Assembly: GCF_014212125.1 (NCBI RefSeq)
Contig: NZ_JACJVP010000046.1
Location: forward strand, 1-64,000
Direction of reading: 5' to 3'
Length of the DNA: 64,000 nucleotides
Origin: Cohnella nanjingensis
Lineage (GTDB): Bacteria > Bacillota > Bacilli > Paenibacillales > Paenibacillaceae
This document shows, in pieces, positions 52,141-60,327 of the stretch; positions within the stretch are counted from its first letter, which is position 1, and every line of letters starts with the position of its first letter. The position numbers and the translations under genes were made by a program. Below the pieces are notes generated by a model. The model did not search any database and was not told the origin of the DNA. It worked only from the letters and a program-made list of their open reading frames with translations.

Positions 52141-52168
52141 AAAAAAGCGGTTCTCTAGGAGAACCGCT
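52141..52168 (-). terminator. Terminator of the tRNA-Ser gene
   Basis: AGCGGTTCTC / GAGAACCGCT stem with 3-nt loop, followed by TTTTTT on the minus strand, 14 nt past the tRNA 3' end. The stretch 51990-52140 shows nothing else. Confidence 0.88.
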
Positions 52169-52182
52169 CTGTCTGCTAAGTA

Positions 52183-52273
52183 TGGCGGAGAGGGTGGGAT
52201 TCGAACCCACGCACGCCTTGCGACGCCTAGATGATTTCGAGTCAACCCCCTTGGACCACTTGGGTACCTCTCC
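52183..52273 (-). tRNA. tRNA-Ser (anticodon CGA)
   Basis: 91 nt including encoded CCA. Acceptor GGAGAGG/CCTCTCC, discriminator G, anticodon loop CTCGAAA (CGA, reads UCG), long variable arm CGTC-GCAA-GGCG, T arm GTGGG TTCGAAT CCCAC. The anticodon stem (GTTGA/TCATC) carries one U-U mismatch, a small oddity. Confidence 0.96.
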
Positions 52274-52328
52274 GCAGCAAGTAGAATAATATCACATTTT
52301 AGGACAGACCGCAACTGGATCCTGACTC

Positions 52329-52550
52329 CTAATTTTCCTCCGATGGGACATGCCCTTCTTCGGCCGAACGCAGCACCTTTTTCAAGCTCTTCTCGAACTT
52401 GATTCTAGGCAGCAGAATACTGTGCTTGCACTTCACGCACTTGATGCGGATATCCATCCCCATGCGGATAATCTCCATCTCGTTGGCGCCGCACGGATGC
52501 TGCTTCTTCATCTGCACGACGTCCCCGAGTTGGAACTCCTTCCTCTCCAT
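52329..52550 (-). CDS. DUF951 protein
   Basis: 73 residues: LGDVVQMKKQHPCGANEMEIIRMGMDIRIKCVKCKHSILLPR, the full DUF951 pattern with an HPCG and a CxxC pair, suggesting a zinc site. It is conserved beside the mscS/yyaC group in Bacillales; no function is known. It starts 3 bp after the mscS stop; RBS GGGGGGATAGG. Confidence 0.93.
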   Translation of the reverse strand: MERKEFQLGDVVQMKKQHPCGANEMEIIRMGMDIRIKCVKCKHSILLPRIKFEKSLKKVLRSAEEGHVPSEEN

Positions 52551-52553
52551 CGC

Positions 52554-53465
52554 CTATCCCCCCGTTCGCTCCATCGCTTCCACCGAGTAGTATCGCGGAT
52601 TGCCCGCCGCTTCGAATGCTTTCTTCGTCTCCGCATTCAGATGCCGGGTGACCGCCGCCTGCTGATTCGGACGGCACAGCACCGTTAGCCGCAGCACGAC
52701 ATCGGCGCCGCCCATCGATTGGATGCCCAGGTAGTCGACCGGTCCAAGCGCGTTCGCGTCTTCGAACTTGGCGGCCACGCCGCGGACGACCTCCACGACA
52801 TGATCGAGCTGCTCCGTCGCCGGCACCGACACATCGACGACGGCGAGCGAGTTGTTCACCGAGAAGTTCGTGACGTCCGAGATGTTGCCGTTCGGCAGAA
52901 TGAAGACTTCGCCGGTCCAACTGCGGATGCGCGTCGCGCGCAGGCCGATCATCTCCACCGTTCCCCGGAACTTGCCCCCGACCTCGATGACGTCGCCGAC
53001 GGAGAAGTGATCTTCCAGAATGATGAAGAAACCCGTGATGACGTCCTTCACCAGACTCTGCGCGCCGAAGCCGATCGCGAGACCGAGCACGCCCGCGCCG
53101 GCCAGCAGGGGCGCTAGATTGATATGGAACTCGCCCAGAATCATCAGAAGGACTACGAAGTTAATCACATAGGCGGCCGTGTTCTTCAGGAGCTTGCCGA
53201 CCGTCTGCACCCGTCTCGTCCGAAGCTTGAGCCGCTTCGAGGCGCGGACGTCCGTCAGATGATCGATCACGCGGTTCAGGATGATTCGTGCGATCCGGCT
53301 GAAGATCAGAATGAGGAGGATGCGCAGGAATACTTTGAGCACATTCATCCACATGTCGGTGTCGCTGACCGAATCCCAGATGTCCTGTATGAATTTCTCC
53401 CACAGATGCGTCTTGTCCGCAATCAGGCTCAAGGCCATTCCTTGCACCCGTTCATAGCCGATCAT
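52554..53465 (-). CDS. MscS-family mechanosensitive channel (YkuT-like)
   Basis: 303 residues with three membrane helices (about 42-62, 98-115, 119-140). The third is the pore helix, LLAGAGVLGLAIGFGAQSLVKDVITG, followed by the MscS beta domain (GDVIEVGGKFRGTVEMIGLRATRIRSWTGEVFILPNG). It opens under membrane tension to release solutes. The start has GGAGGGGAATTGG upstream. In one unit with DUF951 and, upstream, the DUF3343 gene. Confidence 0.95.
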   Translation of the reverse strand: MIGYERVQGMALSLIADKTHLWEKFIQDIWDSVSDTDMWMNVLKVFLRILLILIFSRIARIILNRVIDHLTDVRASKRLKLRTRRVQTVGKLLKNTAAYVINFVVLLMILGEFHINLAPLLAGAGVLGLAIGFGAQSLVKDVITGFFIILEDHFSVGDVIEVGGKFRGTVEMIGLRATRIRSWTGEVFILPNGNISDVTNFSVNNSLAVVDVSVPATEQLDHVVEVVRGVAAKFEDANALGPVDYLGIQSMGGADVVLRLTVLCRPNQQAAVTRHLNAETKKAFEAAGNPRYYSVEAMERTGG

Positions 53466-53492
53466 CCAATTCCCCTCCGTTGTTCCCGTCGC

Positions 53493-53744
53493 CTATCGGA
53501 TCTGCTCGTACCCGCCCGCCTCAGCGAGCGGCCGGAATAGACCGCGGATCTCTACCTTCTCTTCCTCGATAACTTGCGCGACCGTCTGAAGATCTTCGGC
53601 AGGGAACTCGATAGACAAGGCGCAGCCTGCCGTAATCTCCTTCGGCGTAGGTCTTATATCAATCTCAATGTCCGCGTACTCAAGCAGCATCTCCGCTCGA
53701 AGCGCCTGCTGGGTGGAGTCGAACGCAATCAGGATAGACGCCAT
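53493..53744 (-). CDS. DUF3343 protein
   Basis: 83 residues: ASILIAFDSTQQALRAEMLLEYADIEIDIRPTPKEITAGCALSIEF matches the DUF3343 (putative Se/S carrier-like) pattern, with the Cys in GCALS. Two in-frame ATGs are possible (53750 and 53744); the second has better spacing from GGAGGG. First gene of the DUF3343-mscS-DUF951 unit, with a CAAGTAAA element ending directly at its RBS. Confidence 0.88.
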   Translation of the reverse strand: MASILIAFDSTQQALRAEMLLEYADIEIDIRPTPKEITAGCALSIEFPAEDLQTVAQVIEEEKVEIRGLFRPLAEAGGYEQIR

Positions 53745-53760
53745 CCCCATCTTCCCTCCC

Positions 53761-53856
53761 CAAGTAAACCCGGCTTTGCCGTCTTCCGGCGATACGTTTT
53801 TATCGTCGGTCATACCGTAATGAATAGGCGTAAAACTTATACATTCTGTATGACGA
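53761..53856 (-). repeat. CAAGTAAA element, copy E
   Basis: Distal stem GTCATAC/GTATGAC, then GATAAAAACGTATCGCC, a GGAAGACGG hairpin, GGGTTTACTTG, with GGGGAGGG of the DUF3343 RBS following at once. Slightly shorter than the others. It also lies between divergent genes (yyaC is on the other side). Confidence 0.85.
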
Positions 53857-53945
53857 ACGATAGCCTTAGATTACATCAGCAAGTATAAATGCCCCGCCCC
53901 GTCCATATACTAGTAACATTCCATGGGAGGAGGCGAAGCAGGCGA

Positions 53946-54563
53946 ATGAATGGCGCTTGGGAGAAACGGCCCGGCTCCGCGAACGAAGCGGCCGCGCTCT
54001 CTTTAAAGATTCCTTATAACGAACCTTCCGTTACGCAGCGCATCACGCAGCGGCTTGAGAGCCACATTGCGCATCTGGCCCCGGAGCGCCGCATCGTCGT
54101 CGTCTGCGTCGGCACCGACCGGTCTACCGGCGATTCGCTCGGCCCCCTGGTGGGCAGCACGCTCGCCCGCGAGCAGAGCGGGATGTTCGACCTGTACGGC
54201 ACGCTCGACGATCCCGTTCATGCGATGAATCTGAGCGACACGCTGCTCAAGATCATGCGTACTTCGCGGCAGCCGTTCGTGATCGCGATCGACGCTTGTC
54301 TTGGACAAGTCTCCAGCGTCGGCTGCATCCAGCTCGGCTCGGGGCCCGTGAGGCCCGGCGCCGGCGTCAACAAGGATCTGCCGCCGGTCGGCGATATCCA
54401 TATGACCGGCATCGTGAATGTCGGCGGCTTCATGGAGTACTTCGTGCTGCAGAATACGCGGCTGAATCTCGTCATGAAGATGTCCGACGTCATCTCGCAA
54501 TGCCTGCTCGCGGCGATCCGCAGTGCGCGCGGTGCCGTTATCCCTTTTGCGTTGCCTGAGTGA
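53946..54563 (+). CDS. yyaC: Spore protease-like protein YyaC
   Basis: 205 residues of the YyaC (DUF1256) family, related in fold to the GPR/HybD-type peptidases and found in spore formers. Conserved stretches: IVVVCVGTDRSTGDSLGPLVG, DDPVHAMNL, FVIAIDACLG, NVGGFMEYFVLQNTRLNLVM. It signals that the host sporulates. RBS GGGAGGAGG. Its last 26 bp overlap the end of the convergent DUF4446 gene. Confidence 0.93.
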   Translation: MNGAWEKRPGSANEAAALSLKIPYNEPSVTQRITQRLESHIAHLAPERRIVVVCVGTDRSTGDSLGPLVGSTLAREQSGMFDLYGTLDDPVHAMNLSDTLLKIMRTSRQPFVIAIDACLGQVSSVGCIQLGSGPVRPGAGVNKDLPPVGDIHMTGIVNVGGFMEYFVLQNTRLNLVMKMSDVISQCLLAAIRSARGAVIPFALPE

Positions 54564-55029
54564 TCGCCGTCTTCTCTTCCGGCGACAGCATGTAGGCGGA
54601 TTGACCTTTGTCCAGCGGCTTCGCGTACAGGAACGCCTGTTCTCTGCTATGAATGCCGGTGATGACGACGCCGTCTTGGTCGTCGTTGACGATCGCGATG
54701 GAGAAGCTCAAGTCGCTGCCTTGATCCGAGAATGCGTTGAATCGATGAACGCCGACCCGCCCCTTGAGCGCGGCCAGGCGTTTCTCTTGTTGATCGAGAT
54801 GCGTGTCTTGGCGCGCTTGCCGCGACTCTACTTCGGACAGCTTGCGATGCAGCGCATCCATGACATCCTCCAGCTGCGCGACGCCCGTCTCGCCCACCAG
54901 CTTGCGGTGCGACTTGCGAAGCTTGGACAGCCTCGTCGTGAGCGCGATCACCCAGATTAGCACGATTAATAGAAGAAGTCCTTCCGCGGCGGCAATCCCG
55001 AACCACACATTCTCATCCGTTACGTTCAT
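54538..55029 (-). CDS. DUF4446 membrane protein
   Basis: 163 residues: one N-terminal membrane helix (about 10-32), a coiled-coil stretch (LRKSHRKLVGE...LHRKLSEVESRQARQDTHLDQQEKRLAALKG), and a conserved C-terminal domain (VGVHRFNAFSDQGSDLSFSIAIVNDDQDGVVITGIHSREQ) that defines DUF4446, found near parB in Bacillota. Function unknown. RBS GGGGGAG. The 3' end overlaps yyaC (opposite strand) by 26 bp. Confidence 0.93.
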   Translation of the reverse strand: MNVTDENVWFGIAAAEGLLLLIVLIWVIALTTRLSKLRKSHRKLVGETGVAQLEDVMDALHRKLSEVESRQARQDTHLDQQEKRLAALKGRVGVHRFNAFSDQGSDLSFSIAIVNDDQDGVVITGIHSREQAFLYAKPLDKGQSAYMLSPEEKTAITQATQKG

Positions 55030-55081
55030 GCTAGTCTCCCCCAGATTCCGTCTTGCGTAATGCCTCGTTGACGCCCGTTCG

Positions 55082-55180
55082 CGCATCCGATAGGCGCAGT
55101 TCCGCCTCTTCGGTTACGGTTCGTCTCCGTTAGAAAAGTCTCGTCCGCCAGTGAGCGCGGCAAGGCCGTTTTTCACTTGA
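55082..55180 (+). repeat. Degenerate CAAGTAAA element, inverted (copy H)
   Basis: On the plus strand TCTCCGTTAGAAAAGTCTCG ... GCAAGGCCGTTTTTCACTTG keeps the end and spacing of the element, but with many changes. Orientation is opposite to copies A-G. Confidence 0.5.
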
Positions 55181-55181
55181 T

Positions 55182-55280
55182 CTTGCATCATTAAGCAAGT
55201 TCACGCTTACTCCTATCCGGACGATCTCCGATAAAAAACGTCTTGTCCGATTCCTAGAGCGGCGAATCCGTTATTGTTGC
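55182..55280 (+). repeat. Degenerate CAAGTAAA element, inverted (copy I)
   Basis: Plus strand: CAAGTTCACGCTTACTCCTA, then GATCTCCGATAAAAAACGTC, then GGCGAATCCGTTATTG. It matches the distal module and the ATAAAAACG core; the end is decayed. In tandem with copy H, and together they fill the 55030-55285 gap. Confidence 0.55.
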
Positions 55281-55285
55281 TTCCA

Positions 55286-56455
55286 TTAATGTGCGCGCAG
55301 CGTCTCGCCGATCTCCCGAACCGCCGCGACCAAAGATACGATGTCCGATTCTTCCGTAAAATATCCTGCGCTGGCACGGACTGCGCCTGTCTCCAGCGTC
55401 CTCGCGCTCTCATGTCCCAGCGGCGTGCAGTGGAACCCCGAGCGGACCGCGATGCCGAACTGCCGGTCCAGCAGGAACGCCATCTCGGCCGGGTCGATGC
55501 CTTCCATGACGAAGGAGACGATCGCGGTGCGTTCGATCGCAGGCTCCGGCCCTAACAGCCGCAGACCGGGAATCTCCTGCAACCCCGCCATCATCTGGCG
55601 CGTCAACGACAACTCCTTGGCATGGATGCGCTCCACCGTCTCGGCCAGGACGAACTTCACGCCCTCCGTCAGCCCGGCGATCCCGACCGTGTTCGGCGTC
55701 CCCGCCTCATACCGGTCCGGGCGCACCGCAGGCTGCTCCGGGGCTTCCGATCGGCTCCCCGTCCCGCCGTGCATTAACGGCTCCAGATCCAGCTCCGGGT
55801 GGATATAGAGCCCTCCTGTCCCCTGCGGACCCATTAATCCCTTGTGTCCCGGGAATGCCAGAAGATCGATATTCATCGCGCCGACATCGATGTCGAGCAC
55901 GCCGGCGCTCTGCGCCGCGTCGACCAGCAGGCGTATGCCCGCTCGCTTCGTGATCTCGCCGATCTCCGCAATCGGCAGGATCGACCCTAGCAAGTTGGAG
56001 CTATGCGTGGCCGCTACCAGCTTCGTCTCCAGGCGGATCGCTTCTCTCAATGCGGTTAAATCTAGCATGCCGCGTTCATCGGTAGCGACATACGTGACGG
56101 CTATCCCCAGCTTGCGCTTCAGCGCTTCCAGCGGCCGCCGGACCGAATTGTGCTCGACCGACGTGGAGATCACGTGATCGCCGGGCTTCAGCAGCCCTTG
56201 GATCGCCAAGTTCAAGCTATGCGTCGTATTCAAGGTAAAGGCAATATCGTTCGGATTGGCGATACGGAACAACCGCGCGAGCGCTCTGCGTCCCTCGAAC
56301 AGCACCCGACTGGCGCGTACCGCCATGTCGTGGCTGCCTCTTCCCGGGTTCGCGGCAGCCTCTCGCATGCAGCGCTCCATCGCCTCCATGACGGCCGGCG
56401 GCTTCGGCCAGGACGTGGCCGCATTGTCCAGATAGAGGATCGGTCGGTTATTCAT
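55286..56455 (-). CDS. Aminotransferase class V, cysteine desulfurase-like
   Basis: 389-residue PLP enzyme of the SufS/NifS type, expected to take sulfur from cysteine for Fe-S or tRNA thiolation. PLP-binding Lys in FPGHKGLMGPQG, phosphate-binding TLNTTHSLN, catalytic Cys region RSGFHCTPLGHE near residue 340, and the N-terminal YLDNAATSWPKP. It lies between parB and DUF4446; its leader contains repeat copy F. A specific acceptor protein cannot be inferred. Confidence 0.92.
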   Translation of the reverse strand: MNNRPILYLDNAATSWPKPPAVMEAMERCMREAAANPGRGSHDMAVRASRVLFEGRRALARLFRIANPNDIAFTLNTTHSLNLAIQGLLKPGDHVISTSVEHNSVRRPLEALKRKLGIAVTYVATDERGMLDLTALREAIRLETKLVAATHSSNLLGSILPIAEIGEITKRAGIRLLVDAAQSAGVLDIDVGAMNIDLLAFPGHKGLMGPQGTGGLYIHPELDLEPLMHGGTGSRSEAPEQPAVRPDRYEAGTPNTVGIAGLTEGVKFVLAETVERIHAKELSLTRQMMAGLQEIPGLRLLGPEPAIERTAIVSFVMEGIDPAEMAFLLDRQFGIAVRSGFHCTPLGHESARTLETGAVRASAGYFTEESDIVSLVAAVREIGETLRAH

Positions 56456-56479
56456 ATCAGCCCTCCGTCATCTTCAACA

Positions 56480-56580
56480 CAAGTAAACCCGGCTTCGCCC
56501 TCTGCTCGAGAGAGCGGCAAGCTGTTATCGGAGATCATACGGAATGGAACAAGCGTAAATCTTAAAAGTCCTATAGGATC
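56480..56580 (-). repeat. CAAGTAAA element, copy F
   Basis: In the leader of the cysteine desulfurase gene, end GGGTTTACTTG 25 nt before the start. More diverged: core reads GATAACAGC instead of GATAAAAACG and the distal stem is weaker. Confidence 0.7.
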
Positions 56581-56583
56581 AAG

Positions 56584-56640
56584 GATAGCATACCTAAGTT
56601 TAATCCTTCGCCAGGAAGATTACAACTCGGGTATGCTATC
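56584..56640. other. Long imperfect hairpin after parB
   Basis: GATAGCATACC / GGTATGCTATC perfect 11-bp outer stem, with inner GTTTAATCCT / AGGAAGATTACAAC pairing, 57 nt in all, directly past the parB stop. There is no U-run on the minus strand, so its role is unclear. Confidence 0.6.
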
Positions 56641-56652
56641 GTGAAGTGCCGC

Positions 56653-57504
56653 TTATGCGTTCGCTTGGAGAATCTCCAGCAGACGTTCCAGATCGCCTTT
56701 TCCGAAATAGGCCAGTTCGATTCTGCCCTTGTCCTTATTCGGCTTAATCCGCACGGTCGTCTGGAATCTCTCCCGCAGCGTCTCTTCCATTTGTTCGATA
56801 TAGGGATCGCGTTTCTTGGTCTTGGGCTTCGCCTTGGTGCCCTTCACGCCGGCATCGATCTGCTGCACGGCGTCTTCCAGCTCGCGGACGCTCCAGTTGT
56901 GCTGCACCGTCAGCTTCGCCATCTCCCGGCGCTTGGCGTCTTCCTTGATGCCTGCGAGCGCCCGCGCGTGACCCATGGACAATGTTCCACGTGAAACATG
57001 ATCCTTGATCTCGTCCGGCAGCGCCAGCAATCGCAGGAAGTTCGCGATGTGCGAACGGGATTTGCCGACTTTGAGCGAGAGCTCCTCCTGGGTGAGCGAG
57101 AATTGGTTCATGATCGCTTGATAGGCGATCGCGACCTCGATGGCATTCAAGTCCTCGCGCTGAACGTTCTCGATCAGCGCGATCTCCATCACCTGCTGAT
57201 CGCTATAGGAACGAACGACCGCCGGGATCGTCGGATTGCCGAGCAGCTGCGAGGCCCGGAAGCGCCGCTCGCCCGCGATGATCTCGAACCCGCGGAGCGC
57301 CGTCCGAACGATAATCGGTTGAATGACGCCATGCTCGCGGATCGATTCGGCCAATTCCTTGATCGCTTCGTCGTCGAATGTCTTGCGGGGCTGATAGGGG
57401 TTGGCACGCAACTGCGCCAATGGGATCTCTACAATCTTGTCGTCTTCCTTAATCGACAGAGACGTGATGAGCGCGTCGAGACCTTTACCTAGCCGCTTGC
57501 TCAT
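56653..57504 (-). CDS. parB: Chromosome partition protein ParB (Spo0J)
   Basis: CTP-dependent clamp that loads at parS and organises the origin with SMC. 283 residues: N-terminal ParB/Srx domain with NPYQPRKTFDD and GERRFRA (CTP/DNA-binding box), HTH (LTQEELSLKVGKSRSHIANFLRLL) for parS, linker, C-terminal dimerisation domain. The start overlaps parA by 20 bp. A perfect parS (56983-56998) lies inside this gene. Confidence 0.98.
   Translation of the reverse strand: MSKRLGKGLDALITSLSIKEDDKIVEIPLAQLRANPYQPRKTFDDEAIKELAESIREHGVIQPIIVRTALRGFEIIAGERRFRASQLLGNPTIPAVVRSYSDQQVMEIALIENVQREDLNAIEVAIAYQAIMNQFSLTQEELSLKVGKSRSHIANFLRLLALPDEIKDHVSRGTLSMGHARALAGIKEDAKRREMAKLTVQHNWSVRELEDAVQQIDAGVKGTKAKPKTKKRDPYIEQMEETLRERFQTTVRIKPNKDKGRIELAYFGKGDLERLLEILQANA
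56983..56998. promoter_or_regulatory. parS site inside parB
   Basis: TGTTCCACGTGAAACA, exact match to the consensus TGTTNCACGTGAAACA; ParB binding and origin segregation site. Confidence 0.97.
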
Positions 57505-58258
57505 ACGTAATCACTTCCTTCGCCAGCTCGAGATACACCTCGGCGCCTTTTGATTTCGGATCGTACGTGATGATGGACTGACCGTGGGAGGGCGCTTCGC
57601 TCAGCCGGACATTACGCGGAATTACCGTCTGATAAACTTTCTGCTGGAAATACTTCTTCACTTCTTCGATGACTTGGATGCCGAGATTCGTGCGCGCGTC
57701 GAACATTGTCAGAAGGACGCCTTCGATCTGCAGCGACGTGTTCAGATGCTTCTGAACGAGCCGGATCGTATTGAGCAGTTGGCTGAGTCCTTCGAGCGCG
57801 TAATATTCGCACTGAATCGGGATGATGACCGAGTCCGAAGCCGTCAGGGAATTAATCGTTAGGATGCCTAACGACGGCGGGCAGTCGATCAGAATATAGT
57901 CGAATTCATTGCGTACCATCGCCAATGCCTTCTTCAGGCGAACTTCGCGGGAGATGGTCGGGACAAGCTCGATCTCCGCGCCAGCCAGCTGGATCGTAGC
58001 CGGGATCAGCTTCAGATTGGGCAGACCCGTGTCCACGATGGCTTTCTTCGGATGGATCTCGTTGATGAGAATGTCATAGATGCAATATTCCACGTCGGCC
58101 TTGTTGATTCCGATGCCGCTCGTCGTATTGCCTTGGGCGTCGATATCTACGATGAGCACTTTACGTCCCAGCGTAGATAGACAGGCGCCAAGGTTGACGG
58201 CGGTCGTCGTCTTCCCGACACCGCCCTTTTGATTGGCAATGGCAATTATTTTGGACAA
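57485..58258 (-). CDS. parA: Chromosome partition ATPase ParA (Soj)
   Basis: 257-residue deviant-Walker ATPase that works with ParB and also controls DnaA in Bacillus. KGGVGKTTT at the N-terminus, VDIDAQGN, IDCPPSLG. The start is TTG 58258: GAGGTG lies 6 nt upstream and the product begins MSKIIAIANQKGGVGK like other Soj proteins; a GTG three codons earlier lies in the RBS. Followed by parB with overlap. Confidence 0.97.
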   Translation of the reverse strand: MSKIIAIANQKGGVGKTTTAVNLGACLSTLGRKVLIVDIDAQGNTTSGIGINKADVEYCIYDILINEIHPKKAIVDTGLPNLKLIPATIQLAGAEIELVPTISREVRLKKALAMVRNEFDYILIDCPPSLGILTINSLTASDSVIIPIQCEYYALEGLSQLLNTIRLVQKHLNTSLQIEGVLLTMFDARTNLGIQVIEEVKKYFQQKVYQTVIPRNVRLSEAPSHGQSIITYDPKSKGAEVYLELAKEVITYEQAAR

Positions 58259-58366
58259 ACCGTTCACCTCATTGTTGACTTCCTCGCCGCATGAAGCCCC
58301 GGCGCTGCGCGTATCCGTACTCCCTTCCGCGGAGGAGAGACGGCCCTCTGTATGAATCTACTTCGA

Positions 58367-59194
58367 TTAGTTGCGCTTCGGGATCTGAATGATAATCTCG
58401 ATATGATCGTCGCAGTCGCGCTCGCTGGACTTGATCGGAATCCCCGACCCGGTCACCATATCGACGGATTGGCGAATCGTATTCAGCGCCAACCGTACGT
58501 CTTTGGTGAAGGAGATCCGCTTCGATCTGGCCGGCTTGCTCGCCTCCAGGAGGAAGGCGATCCGCGTCTCCGTCTGCTTCACGTTCAACTCTTTGTCGAT
58601 GATCTCCTGCAGAAGCTTGTTCTGCATCTCCTCATTGGGCAGCGCCAGCATCGCCCGCGCATGCCGCTCCGTGATCTTGCGTTCGAGCAGCGCGGACTTG
58701 ACCGTCTCTCCGAGCTGCAGCAGCCGGATCTTGTTCGCGATCGTCGATTGGCTCTTGCCTAGCCGCTGCGCGAGGCTCTCTTGGGTCAGCTGATGCAGAT
58801 CGATCAGCTTCTGATAAGCGATGGCTTCTTCGATCGCCGTCAATCCTTCGCGCTGCAGGTTCTCGATGAGCGCCATCGAAGCGGCCTGCGAATCGTTGAT
58901 CTCGCGTACGATCGCCGGGATCTGCTCCATGCCCAGCTTCGTGACCGCGCGCCAGCGGCGTTCGCCTGCGATCAATTCATATTTCCCGTCACGGACCCGG
59001 ACGACGATCGGCTGAATGATGCCGAGCGTCTTGATCGTCTGGCACAGCTCGTCGATCCGTTCGTCGTCGAAGACCGAGCGCGGTTGGTACGGGCTCGGTA
59101 CGATATCCGCGACAGGGATCTGTCTCACTTCTTCCTGCCCGCTCCGGTCGGTCAATCCGAAGATACGTGACAATGGTGACAATGGTTCTCTCAT
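58367..59194 (-). CDS. noc: Nucleoid occlusion protein Noc
   Basis: 275-residue ParB paralogue that prevents Z-ring formation over the nucleoid. ParB/Srx domain with SPYQPRSVFDD and GERRWRA, HTH LTQESLAQRLGKSQSTIANKIRLL, and the KERxITERHARAML-like segment (LERKITERHARAML) typical of Noc. The N-terminus (MREPLSPLSRIFGL) fits the membrane-binding helix. Position between rsmG and parA is conserved. No consensus Noc-binding site was spotted. Confidence 0.94.
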   Translation of the reverse strand: MREPLSPLSRIFGLTDRSGQEEVRQIPVADIVPSPYQPRSVFDDERIDELCQTIKTLGIIQPIVVRVRDGKYELIAGERRWRAVTKLGMEQIPAIVREINDSQAASMALIENLQREGLTAIEEAIAYQKLIDLHQLTQESLAQRLGKSQSTIANKIRLLQLGETVKSALLERKITERHARAMLALPNEEMQNKLLQEIIDKELNVKQTETRIAFLLEASKPARSKRISFTKDVRLALNTIRQSVDMVTGSGIPIKSSERDCDDHIEIIIQIPKRN

Positions 59195-59315
59195 CTCTTC
59201 TATCCCACCACGTTTATCTTATAGAATGGGTCAATAGGCTCCGTAGCGACGAAAAAGCGCCGCCATTTCACGCCTCCGAGGCGCATATGCGGCACGTCGA
59301 TTTGCTCAATAGTAT

Positions 59316-59344
59316 ATATTCGATGTTGCACGCGCGATTCCTGC
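59316..59344 (-). promoter_or_regulatory. Possible SigH promoter of noc
   Basis: Minus strand GCAGGAATC (matches RnAGGAWWW at 8 of 9), 11-nt spacer, ATCGAATAT (RnnGAATWW). SigH drives early-stationary and sporulation genes. About 115 nt upstream of noc. Confidence 0.45.
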
Positions 59345-59479
59345 TTTTGAAAATACTTTCATCGCTAGAACTCAGGCAGAATCGGCTTTGTCGTGATAGC
59401 GGTAGAGGAATCCGCTACGAGCGGATTGTTCAGGCAACCGGTGCCGACGTGTGCGCGATTGTCATGACGAAAACAAAAA

Positions 59480-59495
59480 TGTTCCACGTGAAACA
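59480..59495. promoter_or_regulatory. parS site upstream of noc (1)
   Basis: TGTTCCACGTGAAACA, perfect. It and the next site lie in the gene-free stretch 59195-59598 between noc and rsmG, which otherwise shows only the candidate promoter at 59316. Confidence 0.97.
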
Positions 59496-59523
59496 AGTTG
59501 GCCGCGGAATGCCGTCTTGGACA

Positions 59524-59539
59524 TGTTCCACGTGAAACA
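59524..59539. promoter_or_regulatory. parS site upstream of noc (2)
   Basis: TGTTCCACGTGAAACA, perfect, 28 bp from the previous site and in the same orientation. Confidence 0.97.
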
Positions 59540-59598
59540 TCGCCGTTTGTCTATGAATATCTCCACTCGCGCGGCCGGATGAAGGATAATGGCTTCGT

Positions 59599-60327
59599 TC
59601 AGCTCAGCAGCGGCGTTTTGAGCGGAACCCCCGCCTTGCGCGGAAAAGCTTTCGGCGTAGCCGCCGTCTTCTCGATGACGACCAGCTGCCGTTCGGACTT
59701 CTCGTGGGGCAGCTCCAGCCGTTTCACTTCCCGGAGCCGACCTTTTAACTGGCCTAGACTGTACTTGCTCTCTTGGATCTCTTCGGTCGTGTCCGAGCCC
59801 TTCATCGCGATGAACAGCCCTTCCGGCTTGGCGAACGGCAGGCACAATTCATTCAGTCCCGCCAACCGGGCCACCGCCCTCGCGGTTACGATATCGTAGC
59901 GGTCCCGATGCGCGGGCAGCCGGCCGATGTCTTCCGCCCGGCCGTGAATCAGCTCGACGCCGCCCAACTGCAACTCGGCGGCGACCGCCTCGAGGAAGCG
60001 GATTCGCTTGGCCAGCGAATCGACGATCGCGATCTTCAGCGACGGGAAGGCGATCTTGAGCGGGATCGACGGGAACCCCGCCCCCGATCCGATATCCGCG
60101 AGACGGGCCGCCCGGCTCACCTCCGGAACGAGCGCGACGGTCAGCGAGTCGTAGAAGTGCTTCTCGTAGACCGCCTCGCGTTCCGTGATGCCCGTTAGAT
60201 TCATCTTCTCGTTCCATTCCACCAACATGCGGTAATAAATCTCATACTGCTCTAATTGACGGTCCGACAGATCGATAGAAATACCGGCGGCGAGCGCCCG
60301 GAATTGCTGCAGCAAGTGGTCCGTCAT
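59599..60327 (-). CDS. rsmG: 16S rRNA (guanine527-N7)-methyltransferase RsmG
   Basis: 242-residue SAM-dependent methyltransferase (GidB) modifying G527 of 16S rRNA; its loss gives low-level streptomycin resistance. SAM-binding motif VADIGSGAGFPSIPLKI, then VDSLAKRIRFLEAVA. The start overlaps the mnmG stop (ATGA). Conserved operon order mnmE-mnmG-rsmG. Confidence 0.98.
   Translation of the reverse strand: MTDHLLQQFRALAAGISIDLSDRQLEQYEIYYRMLVEWNEKMNLTGITEREAVYEKHFYDSLTVALVPEVSRAARLADIGSGAGFPSIPLKIAFPSLKIAIVDSLAKRIRFLEAVAAELQLGGVELIHGRAEDIGRLPAHRDRYDIVTARAVARLAGLNELCLPFAKPEGLFIAMKGSDTTEEIQESKYSLGQLKGRLREVKRLELPHEKSERQLVVIEKTAATPKAFPRKAGVPLKTPLLS

Noticed and set aside
53870..53945. Sporulation sigma factor (SigF/SigG) promoter before yyaC
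   Set aside because: A GTATA and a TATACTA are present but only 13 nt apart, too short for the SigG/SigF spacing.
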